64,000 nucleotides of DNA from Planctomycetota bacterium (GTDB lineage: Bacteria > Planctomycetota > Phycisphaerae > Phycisphaerales > UBA5793): assembly GCA_013112555.1 (NCBI GenBank), contig JABFGK010000001.1, forward strand, positions 2,454,581 through 2,518,580, in the 5' to 3' direction. The position numbers and the translations under genes are program-made. Below, piece by piece: positions 17,651 through 25,557 of this stretch. Positions within the stretch are counted from its first letter, which is position 1. Each line of letters opens with the position of its first letter. Below the pieces are notes generated by a model. That model was not told the DNA's origin, did not search any database, and saw only the letters and a list, made by a program, of their open reading frames with translations.

Positions 17651-19024
17651 TTAATCGGTTCCTGTGCCTTTCTTTTTGGTTGCTCCATCTGCTGCCGACG
17701 GCGAGGACAGTCGGTCACGAATGGCCGCCGTCAACGGCTGCCGCTCAACCTTATCCTGCACGTCGTAATGCAGATCGGCCCACTGAATGCCACGACGGGT
17801 CTTCAGGTCGTCAACGGCACTGCGAACCAGCAATGCACAAGCCAGGCACCCCCACGGGTACCGCCACATCGACCACCGCGAGGCCCCTGACAGCGGGTAG
17901 GCAAGCCACAAGGCTGCGATCTGTGCCACCAACGCAGCGAGTGATACTGCAGCCACCAGCCCCCACACTCCCCATCCTTCAATCCGTGCCATCCAACTGC
18001 CGACAAAGCAACAAATAGCCGCGCAGGGGCCGGCCAGTGTCTGAAGATGCAGCCGCAACGCAATCCGCTGCAGGCGCGGGATATTCCGATTCGTCGCTTC
18101 GGTCAGAATCCGCTTCCAACCGTTGATAAAGGCTTCCTGTGAGTCATACATGCGCACGCGAAACAGCCGGCCGGCCACCGTCACCCCGGCCCGAAGCCCA
18201 CGCTTCTTGGCCCACAATGCGAAGTACAGATCCTCGAGAAGTGCCGCTCGGGCCTGCTCGTGCGTCCCGATCGTCTCGTAGCCCGACCGGGTAAACAGCA
18301 TGAACTGCCCGTTGGCAAACGGCCGACGTCGAGCCGGGTCCGCTCGATTCGCCTTCTGGATCGGGAAGATCGTCATCAGCGTCATCGCAGCCACCGGCTG
18401 GGCCGTCTTCTCAAACGGCTTCGTCCCGCTTAAGTTCCCAAGCAGGCTCAACAGATCCAATGAGCGTCGGGTTGCCAGGGCCACGGCTGCCTGAATGAGG
18501 GCTGGATCAAACAAAGTATCGGCATCCGTAAACAACAACCATCGGCCCTGTGACTGCTGATACCCCTGCCAGGCTGCATGGCACTTGCCGGACCATCCCT
18601 CCGGGCATTCGCTCGTTTCGACCAGCCGAACCCGCTCATCCTCCTCCACATGGCGATTGACGACGGCAACAGTGCCATCGGTACAGCGATCAGCGACCAC
18701 AATGATCTCGATCTGCCGGTACGTTGATGCGCGCAGCAAGGTCAGTGCTTCGTCAATCACACTCACTTCATTGTGGGCCGGCATGATCACGGAGACCAAA
18801 TCGGCCTCGGCATCCGACGGCCCGCTCTCGGCAACCCGCAGCCTCGGCATGGCTCGAAGCCCTGCTGCAATAAACGCCAGGGCAGCCAGCCACAGCACGA
18901 GCACCGCCAATGCAATCAGGACACAGATCCAACCCAGTATCGTCATAATGAATGCCGCTACCCGTCCAATGGGAACACTGCCGCACACGACCCCGTCTCG
19001 CCGGTGCGTACCGATATTGAGCAT
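17651..19024 (-). CDS. Membrane-bound family 2 glycosyltransferase (HpnB/CrtQ-like)
   Basis: The protein has an N-terminal membrane helix (ICVLIALAVLVLWLAALAFI), a GT2 catalytic domain (VSVIMPAHNEVSVIDEAL, EIIVVADRCTDGT, the metal site FTDADT, and GQFMLFTRSGYE) and further membrane helices near the C-terminus (residues 345-415). This architecture fits enzymes that glycosylate hopanoid or carotenoid lipids. The start is uncertain: an ATG at 18946 gives a protein that begins right at the membrane helix, while the frame runs to 19024; neither has a clear ribosome site. The gene diverges from nnrE. Substrate is not readable. Confidence 0.82.
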   Translation of the reverse strand: MLNIGTHRRDGVVCGSVPIGRVAAFIMTILGWICVLIALAVLVLWLAALAFIAAGLRAMPRLRVAESGPSDAEADLVSVIMPAHNEVSVIDEALTLLRASTYRQIEIIVVADRCTDGTVAVVNRHVEEDERVRLVETSECPEGWSGKCHAAWQGYQQSQGRWLLFTDADTLFDPALIQAAVALATRRSLDLLSLLGNLSGTKPFEKTAQPVAAMTLMTIFPIQKANRADPARRRPFANGQFMLFTRSGYETIGTHEQARAALLEDLYFALWAKKRGLRAGVTVAGRLFRVRMYDSQEAFINGWKRILTEATNRNIPRLQRIALRLHLQTLAGPCAAICCFVGSWMARIEGWGVWGLVAAVSLAALVAQIAALWLAYPLSGASRWSMWRYPWGCLACALLVRSAVDDLKTRRGIQWADLHYDVQDKVERQPLTAAIRDRLSSPSAADGATKKKGTGTD

Positions 19025-19110
19025 AGTCTAGTGCCGTCTTGTTCAAGCGGCAGCCTCCGATCCTACCATGTTGGCCCTGATCAACCACACGCAGCAGGCG
19101 GGCCGACACC

Positions 19111-20013
19111 ATGTCTCGATCATCCGATGAGTCAGCACGAACCTCCTTGTATGTCTTTCAACGAGCGCAGATTCAGGCGCTCGACAAGGCGGCCGTCGAA
19201 GAATACGGCATCCCCGGCATCGTCCTGATGGAAAACGCAGCCCACCACGTCCTTGAGCAGGCACTGCGCATGATCAATGGCGATGAGACGGCCCGCTCTG
19301 GCAAGCAGACACGCTCAAAGCGAGGACCAGCGGCTGCCCCCACTACCAGGGATGCGACCGTGCTCATCTGCTGCGGCAAGGGAAACAATGGGGGCGACGG
19401 GCTGGCCCTGGCACGACTGCTGCACAACGACGGGGTCGCCGTCGAGATCCTGCTCACGTTCGACCCCGAACCGCTCCTGAATGCCCAACCGGCTCAGATG
19501 ACCGAAGCACAGCAGAACCTGCTGATCTGCAGCCGGATGCAACTCCCGATGCACATCCTGAACAAGACCATTGAGCCGGATCAACTCGAACACACGTTCA
19601 AAACAGTCAATCTCATCGTCGATGCATTGCTCGGGACGGGGGCAGCCAGCGCCCCGCGCCCACCCCTGAATCAACTCATCGACTGGATCAACGGCTGCCG
19701 ACCTGCGATCCCCGTGCTGGCTGTAGACATTCCATCCGGCCTGGATTGCGATACCGGCCGCGCCCCAGGCGTGTGCATCAACGCGGACGTCACGGTCACG
19801 TTCGTCGGACTCAAAGCCGGCTTCTTCGAACTCGATGCCCAGATGCATCTCGGCGACATTGTGGTCGGTGAGATCGGGGCACCGCCGGAACTCACCGGCC
19901 GATTCGGACAGCCGGTCGAGACCGACCTCGACGACGCTTTGTCTGAGAATGACAGCGAGCGCGCACCGGCCACGGAGCAGCGACGGGGGAAACGCCCCGG
20001 TCGGGCAGAATAG
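19111..20013 (+). CDS. nnrE: NAD(P)H-hydrate epimerase (YjeF N-terminal domain, stand-alone)
   Basis: The enzyme interconverts the R and S hydrates of damaged NAD(P)H. The 300-residue protein has IQALDKAAVEEYGIPGIVLM with the helix ending MENAA, the nucleotide loop CCGKGNNGGDGLALARLL, VDALLGTG, and VDIPSGLDCDTG with the catalytic Asp, all in the usual order. It has no NnrD dehydratase domain, so repair would need a partner encoded elsewhere. A 25-residue insert (about 68-92) lies before the first loop, and the last 30 residues are a charged tail. Confidence 0.9.
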   Translation: MSRSSDESARTSLYVFQRAQIQALDKAAVEEYGIPGIVLMENAAHHVLEQALRMINGDETARSGKQTRSKRGPAAAPTTRDATVLICCGKGNNGGDGLALARLLHNDGVAVEILLTFDPEPLLNAQPAQMTEAQQNLLICSRMQLPMHILNKTIEPDQLEHTFKTVNLIVDALLGTGAASAPRPPLNQLIDWINGCRPAIPVLAVDIPSGLDCDTGRAPGVCINADVTVTFVGLKAGFFELDAQMHLGDIVVGEIGAPPELTGRFGQPVETDLDDALSENDSERAPATEQRRGKRPGRAE

Positions 20014-20034
20014 ATGTTGACATTGTAAGACCGA

Positions 20035-20676
20035 CTACCCGCCGGCCGCGTTGGTGCCACGTTTGCCATGAACGGCCATCTTCAGTCTCGGTGGAATGAG
20101 GCGCCCGAGTGACTCCGCCGTGGTCAGCGCATCCCAGGATTCCTCGTAAGCCTCAGTCTGGAAATAGGCAATCCCGAGATTAAACCAGGTGGCTGCGTTC
20201 TTCGGCTCGGCCTTCAACTCGCGCCGATAGGCCACGATCGCCTCGTCAAGCCGCCCCTGTGTATGCAGCGCGATGCCGGAATTCCGAATCGCCTGTTCCA
20301 CCTCCGGATCGATCGGTGCATTGCGGACATCGACCATTTCGGCTTCCGGGTGGTCCGGATCTCCCTCGGGGATTCCGCCGGCCCCCAGTGTCTGCGACAA
20401 CTGTGCCAACGCTGCCGAGTCCATCGTGCCATCGTTGCCCTGCACCTGATTCAGCAGCGCATCCAGGTTCTTCGTATCGCGCAATGTATTGACTGCCTCA
20501 CCGGCCTGGCCCGGGAGCAACGCCCCGATCACCGTCTGCGGGGTCCACCCGCCCCCGGCCTTCTCGGCCACGCTCATGACACGGTCAACGATGTTGGATA
20601 CCGTGTACAACGAGATCGCTGAAAACACGAGCAGGATGATCAACCGATACGATGGCCGCTTGCGTGGAGTGCTCAT
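20035..20676 (-). CDS. Membrane-anchored TPR protein, function unknown
   Basis: The 213-residue protein has a short basic N-terminus, one membrane helix (LIILLVFSAISLYTVSNIV), a 100-residue linker and two to three TPR motifs at residues 125-200 (AIRNSGIALHTQGRLDEAIV, NAATWFNLGIAYFQTEAYEE). TPRs bind proteins, and the topology would place them outside the cytoplasm. It runs convergently to nnrE and divergently from copA, so the context gives little. I do not recognise a specific family. Confidence 0.72.
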   Translation of the reverse strand: MSTPRKRPSYRLIILLVFSAISLYTVSNIVDRVMSVAEKAGGGWTPQTVIGALLPGQAGEAVNTLRDTKNLDALLNQVQGNDGTMDSAALAQLSQTLGAGGIPEGDPDHPEAEMVDVRNAPIDPEVEQAIRNSGIALHTQGRLDEAIVAYRRELKAEPKNAATWFNLGIAYFQTEAYEESWDALTTAESLGRLIPPRLKMAVHGKRGTNAAGG

Positions 20677-20916
20677 GCATCGTGCATCGGCCCATCTGAT
20701 GGCAGAGTTGACGAACTGATTGACCTGAACCGGCTGTCTGGTCTAACCGTACCGCGGGTAGCGATCAGGCCGAACGTAGGCTATGCAACATCTGCGACCG
20801 AACTCAACGCCATCGAGGTCGGTACAGCCATGTCCGGCTCGACATGATCGGACCTGACACCGGCTTACGCTCCAGTCCAAGCCCAGCCCGGTCGGATCTG
20901 AAAAAGGCACCCATCT

Positions 20917-23223
20917 GTGACTCAAACCGAACTCGATACATCTGAAAACGGACGGACCGAAGAATCCTGCCTGACGCTGAGCGTCGATGGCATGCACTGT
21001 GCCGGGTGCGTGTCCCGCGTGGAAAAGGCACTGGCCGAGATACCCGGGGTCCAGCGGGCCGTCGTCAGCCTTGCCGATGCGCGGGCCGTCATCAAAGGCA
21101 GCGATCTCGACGCTCAGCAACTGATTGACAAGGTGACCAGTCGCGGCTTTGCGGCAGGCATCGCCCGACAGGGAGCATCCGTCGCCGAGCAGCGATCCGA
21201 CATCGAGCATCGGCAGCATGCCTCGGCACGCAAGTGGCGGAAACGGACCCTGATCGGCTTTGGTGCCTGGGTGCCGATGGCCGTCATCCACTGGGCCGGC
21301 ACAACCATCGGGCTCGGGCACGTCCACGACGTGACCAATCCCTGGTTCTGGGTACTCGCCGGGCTCGCTGCAGCCGTGCTCGTGTTCGTCGGCAGCGGGT
21401 TCTATGCCTCAGCCATCAAGGCAGCACGCACCGGCTCCACCAACATGGACACGCTTGTCTCCATCGGCGCCACTGCGGCCTTTGGCTTCTCGATCGTCGT
21501 CGTCATCCTCAAGGTGCTGGAGTACACCGGGACGATTTCCGGGCCGATCTCGCAGCCGATCTACTTCGGCGAAGCAGCCGGATTGCTGGCCATCATCAGC
21601 CTCGGCCACTACCTCGAAGCACGAACCTCTGCCGTCGCCGGCTCCGCTGTTCGAGATCTCCTCTCCCTGCAACCTGATGAAGTGACACGACTTGAGACAT
21701 CCGACGACGTCGAGGGGACCACCATCTCATCAGCCGATGTCAAGCCCGGCGATCTGATGCTCTTCAAACCCGGCCAGCGCGTCGCCGTTGACGGCTCGAT
21801 CGTGGCAGGCCGCTCAACCCTTGATGAATCGGTCGTCACCGGCGAATCCATGCCCGTGGAACGCGACATCGATCAACCTGTCATAGCCGGGTCATTGAAC
21901 CTGACCGGGAAACTCGTCGTCAAGGCCACCACCGACGGGCACGATACGACGGTCGCGCGTATTGCCGACATGGTCCGGGCTGCCCAGGCCTCGAAGGCTG
22001 ACATTCAGCGGCTCGCAGACAAGGTCTGTGCCGTTTTCGTCCCCGCAGTGCTGACCGTGGCCGGGCTCACGTTCATCGGCTGGGGCATTGTCGCGATGCT
22101 GGCCGAGGGTGCTGCCGCTGACCGCTGGGTCGATGCACTGGTCTATGCCACCACCGTATTGGTCATCTCATGCCCATGTGCCCTCGGCCTGGCCACCCCG
22201 ACGGCTGTCATGGTCGGATCCGGGGCTGCCTCGCGACGTGGCATCCTCGTCAAATCAGCACAATCACTCGAACGGGCAGCCTCCATCGGGGCGGTCATGT
22301 TCGACAAGACCGGCACCCTCACACTGGGGGCTCCCGTGCTGAGTCGCCATACCGGCGATCAGGAAACGCTCAGACTCGCGGCCTCACTCTCATCGGCCTC
22401 ATCGCACCCGCTCTCTCAGGCGGTGACACGTGCTGCGGCCGAGGCTGGGATCGCCATCACCCCTCCGGACAGCGTGCAGGAAACGGCCGGCTGCGGGATC
22501 ACCGGCACCGTCGACGGCCGATCGGTCGAAATCCTCTCGCCGTCGGCAGCGGCAAAGCGCGGTCTGACACTGCCGGATGAAACAGAATCGACGACTGAGA
22601 CCGTCAGCGTGGTGTGCGTGGACGGCCGAGCAGCCGGCACACTCGCGTTTCAGGATCAACTCCGCCCCGACGCGGCCCATCTCGTGCAACTCCTGCTCAA
22701 TGACAACCTGAGGCCGATCCTCCTGACCGGCGACCGCCGGCCGGTGGCCGAGGCCATCGGGGCTGCCGTCGGAATCCCAACCCACGACATCCGGGCCGAA
22801 CTCCGACCGGAGGATAAATCCGCCATCGTCCGCCAACTCAGTGATGAGGGCACGACCGTCGCCATGGTCGGTGACGGGATCAACGATGCGGCCGCGCTCG
22901 CTCTGGCAGGATCTCTTGGCGGGATCGGGATCGCCATGGGCACCGGGACCAACATTGCCATCGAATCGGCGGACGTCGTCATCCCGGCCGACCGACTCGC
23001 TGCCGTCCATGAACTCGTCCAGATCAGTAAGCGCAGCCTGAACACGATCAAACAGAACCTGTTTCTGTCGTTCGTCTACAACGTCATCGCGATCCCGGCA
23101 GCTGCGCTCGGCCTTTTCGGGCTACACGGGCCGCTGATCGCTGCTGCGGCCATGGGCCTCAGCGATCTCTCGGTTATCGGCAATGCGATCAGGCTCAAGA
23201 AAAGACTTTCAAAAACCCTCTGA
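20917..23223 (+). CDS. copA: Copper-translocating P1B-type ATPase
   Basis: This inner-membrane pump expels Cu(I) using ATP. The 768-residue protein has one N-terminal heavy-metal domain with GMHCAGCVSRVEKAL (CxxC near residue 30), eight membrane helices, the actuator loop VTGESMPVERD, the ion-channel motif CPC in ISCPCALGLATP, the phosphorylation site DKTGTLTLG, the HP motif in SSHPLSQA, and the hinge MVGDGINDAAAL. Length fits single-HMA CopA proteins. The start is GTG at 20917 with AAAAAGG about 10 bases upstream. No CueR- or CsoR-type regulator or CopZ is adjacent. Confidence 0.95.
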   Translation: MTQTELDTSENGRTEESCLTLSVDGMHCAGCVSRVEKALAEIPGVQRAVVSLADARAVIKGSDLDAQQLIDKVTSRGFAAGIARQGASVAEQRSDIEHRQHASARKWRKRTLIGFGAWVPMAVIHWAGTTIGLGHVHDVTNPWFWVLAGLAAAVLVFVGSGFYASAIKAARTGSTNMDTLVSIGATAAFGFSIVVVILKVLEYTGTISGPISQPIYFGEAAGLLAIISLGHYLEARTSAVAGSAVRDLLSLQPDEVTRLETSDDVEGTTISSADVKPGDLMLFKPGQRVAVDGSIVAGRSTLDESVVTGESMPVERDIDQPVIAGSLNLTGKLVVKATTDGHDTTVARIADMVRAAQASKADIQRLADKVCAVFVPAVLTVAGLTFIGWGIVAMLAEGAAADRWVDALVYATTVLVISCPCALGLATPTAVMVGSGAASRRGILVKSAQSLERAASIGAVMFDKTGTLTLGAPVLSRHTGDQETLRLAASLSSASSHPLSQAVTRAAAEAGIAITPPDSVQETAGCGITGTVDGRSVEILSPSAAAKRGLTLPDETESTTETVSVVCVDGRAAGTLAFQDQLRPDAAHLVQLLLNDNLRPILLTGDRRPVAEAIGAAVGIPTHDIRAELRPEDKSAIVRQLSDEGTTVAMVGDGINDAAALALAGSLGGIGIAMGTGTNIAIESADVVIPADRLAAVHELVQISKRSLNTIKQNLFLSFVYNVIAIPAAALGLFGLHGPLIAAAAMGLSDLSVIGNAIRLKKRLSKTL

Positions 23224-23717
23224 TTTCGACCGCAAGAAGTGGAATACAGCCCGCTGACCCACGTCTCCGGCTCTGTGCTGACGGCGCGCCCGTTGACGTG
23301 GTCGCTCGGGCTCATTGCAAATAGCACAATCACCACTTCTTTTGCTGCCTGACCATTTCACCACCCGATACCCTATTACATGTAGAAATGTCGAAACCCC
23401 CGGTGAATAAACCGTTTCGATACACAAACACGACACTTCCTCTGAGGGAGGTTTCCCCGACCGGCATACAATACCGCCCCACCACAAGCAAACTGGAGCG
23501 GTGAGTGCGTGCAGTGCGCGGTGGCCGGATCGCCGGGCAAGGTCATGAGGTGCGATGCTTGTCCCGGAATGGTCCACAACCGGGCCGGAACGGAATCAGC
23601 GATATCGGACGCAGGCCCCGGCCCGATTGTCACAATGCTGGGCATGAACCAGCCACGCGCCATCCTCAGACAGGTACAAGGCATTATCCAAGCGAGCAAG
23701 GCAAAGGCTCACGGTCC

Positions 23718-25557
23718 ATGAGCGAGCAAAACGGCAACTCCAGAGACGTGTCCGGCGGGCGAATGGTGACGATGCTGCGCCCGTTCTCCGGCCGCCTGTT
23801 GCTGGTCGTCTTTTTGCTGGCACTGCTGGCCATCACCAACATGGCCATCCCCTTTGCCGTAAAACTCCTCATCGACGACGTTTTTCCCATCGGGCCCGAC
23901 GGCTCCGGCGACTGGACGCTGCTGTGGTTCATTCTGCCGGCAGTCCTGCTCATTTACGTGGTCCGCAACACCCTTTTCTACGGCAGCCGCATGAGTTCGC
24001 TCCGCGTCAGCGAGGATCTCTGCTTCAGCCTGCGCAAGCGATTATTTGAGCATCTTCAGCAGATGAGTCTTCGCTACTATAAGGCCCATCAGGCCGGCAA
24101 GATCGGGTCCCGCGTTCTCGATGACACGTACAAGATCCAGGCATTCATTCAGGACAAACTCCCGACCCTCCTGCTGAACCTGCTGATGGGTCAGGTGTTG
24201 CTGGTCATCATCTGCGTCGTCAATACACGACTGGCCATTGCCACCACCATCATTCTGCCGCTTCACTTCATCACCTACCGCTACTTCCGCAAACCCATCC
24301 GCCACAGTCACCGGGAAGCACAGGAAAACCTGTCGACGGCCTACGGCAATCTCGTCGAGAAGTTCCTCGGCATGGAAGTCGTCAAAGGCTTCTCGGCTGA
24401 GCAACGTGAGAGTGATCGGTTTCGCAAGGCCATTGATGCCAGCCGGCAGAGTCAGATCCGCTCACAGCAATACCACTTCGCGCAGAAGGTCGCGGCCGAT
24501 CTCCTCATCGGTATGGGGACGGTCCTGCTGTTTGGATACGGGGCACTCGAAGTCATGAAAGGCCGCATGTCCGGCGGGACGTTTTTCATGTACTTCGGGT
24601 ATGTCACCATGCTCTATCCGGCCGTGCTGGAAATCATCAGCGGCTTCGGGCATCTGGCCCGGGCGACCGCCAGCGCCGAGCCGCGTCTTTGAAATGCTCT
24701 CTGAGCCGGTAGGGGAACTCGTCTTCACGGGGGCATCCAGCAGTGACGACAACTCGAGGGTCACCGGCCGAATCGAGTTCGCAGACGTCACCTTCGAGTA
24801 TGAGGAAGGACACCCGGTCCTGGAGGAGGTCTCGTTCGGGATCAACGAAGGCGAACATATTGCCATCACCGGACCGAGCGGCTCCGGCAAGAGTACCCTC
24901 ATGGCCCTGCTTCCCCGGTTCCTCGAACCGACCACGGGGAATGTCATGATCAATGAACGGGAACTCCCGACTGTCTCCATCAATTCCCTGCGCCGAAGCA
25001 TCGGTGTCGTCTTCCAGGAGGTCTTCCTGTTCAACGCATCGATCTATGAGAACCTCCGCTATGCTCGCCCGAAGGCAACCGACGCCGAGATCATCGACGC
25101 CTGTAAACTCACCGGAGCCCAAGACTTCATTCAGCGGCTCCCGAATGGGTATCAGACGAAACTCGGGGAGTCCGGCAGTGAACTGTCCCGTGGTGAAAAG
25201 CAGCGCATCACGCTGGCTCGAGCGCTTATCAAGAACCCGGAAATCCTCATCCTCGATGAAGCCACCGCCTCCATCGACAGCCATACGGCCCGGGCCGTGG
25301 TCCGCGCAATCTTCGAGCGGATGGAAGGGCGTACCGTGATCATGGTCACCCACGAAACCGATCTGCTCGATTTGGCCGACCGTGTCGTCTGCATCACCGA
25401 TGGCAAGGTTACCTTTGACGGCCAATCCGAAGACTTCCGGCCGACCCAGATGCTCGGGACACCGTTGCTCACCGGCGACGATGAGAACGAAACGGCTTCG
25501 CTCCACGGGGGAGATGCGTCCACCTCACATGCTGACCTGCATTCCAGAGATCAAGCC
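23718..25557 (+). CDS. ABC exporter (MsbA-like half transporter), interrupted by a 1-base frameshift
   Basis: The first part (23718-24692) is a six-helix exporter membrane domain (FSGRLLLVVFLLALLAIT near the start, the coupling-helix region YGNLVEKFLGMEVVKGFSAE). The second part, in the next frame, is its ATPase: Walker A GPSGSGKST, Q-loop VFQEVFLF, signature ELSRGEKQR, Walker B ILILDEATAS and H-loop VTHET. The join reads ASAE then RVFEML if one C is removed from GAGCCGCG at about 24681; as sequenced, the first half ends 11 bases later. The ATPase frame has no stop before the secretin that follows, so the boundary at 25557 is my estimate. It would export a lipid or hydrophobic molecule. One indel is the likely cause of the split. 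Confidence 0.85.
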
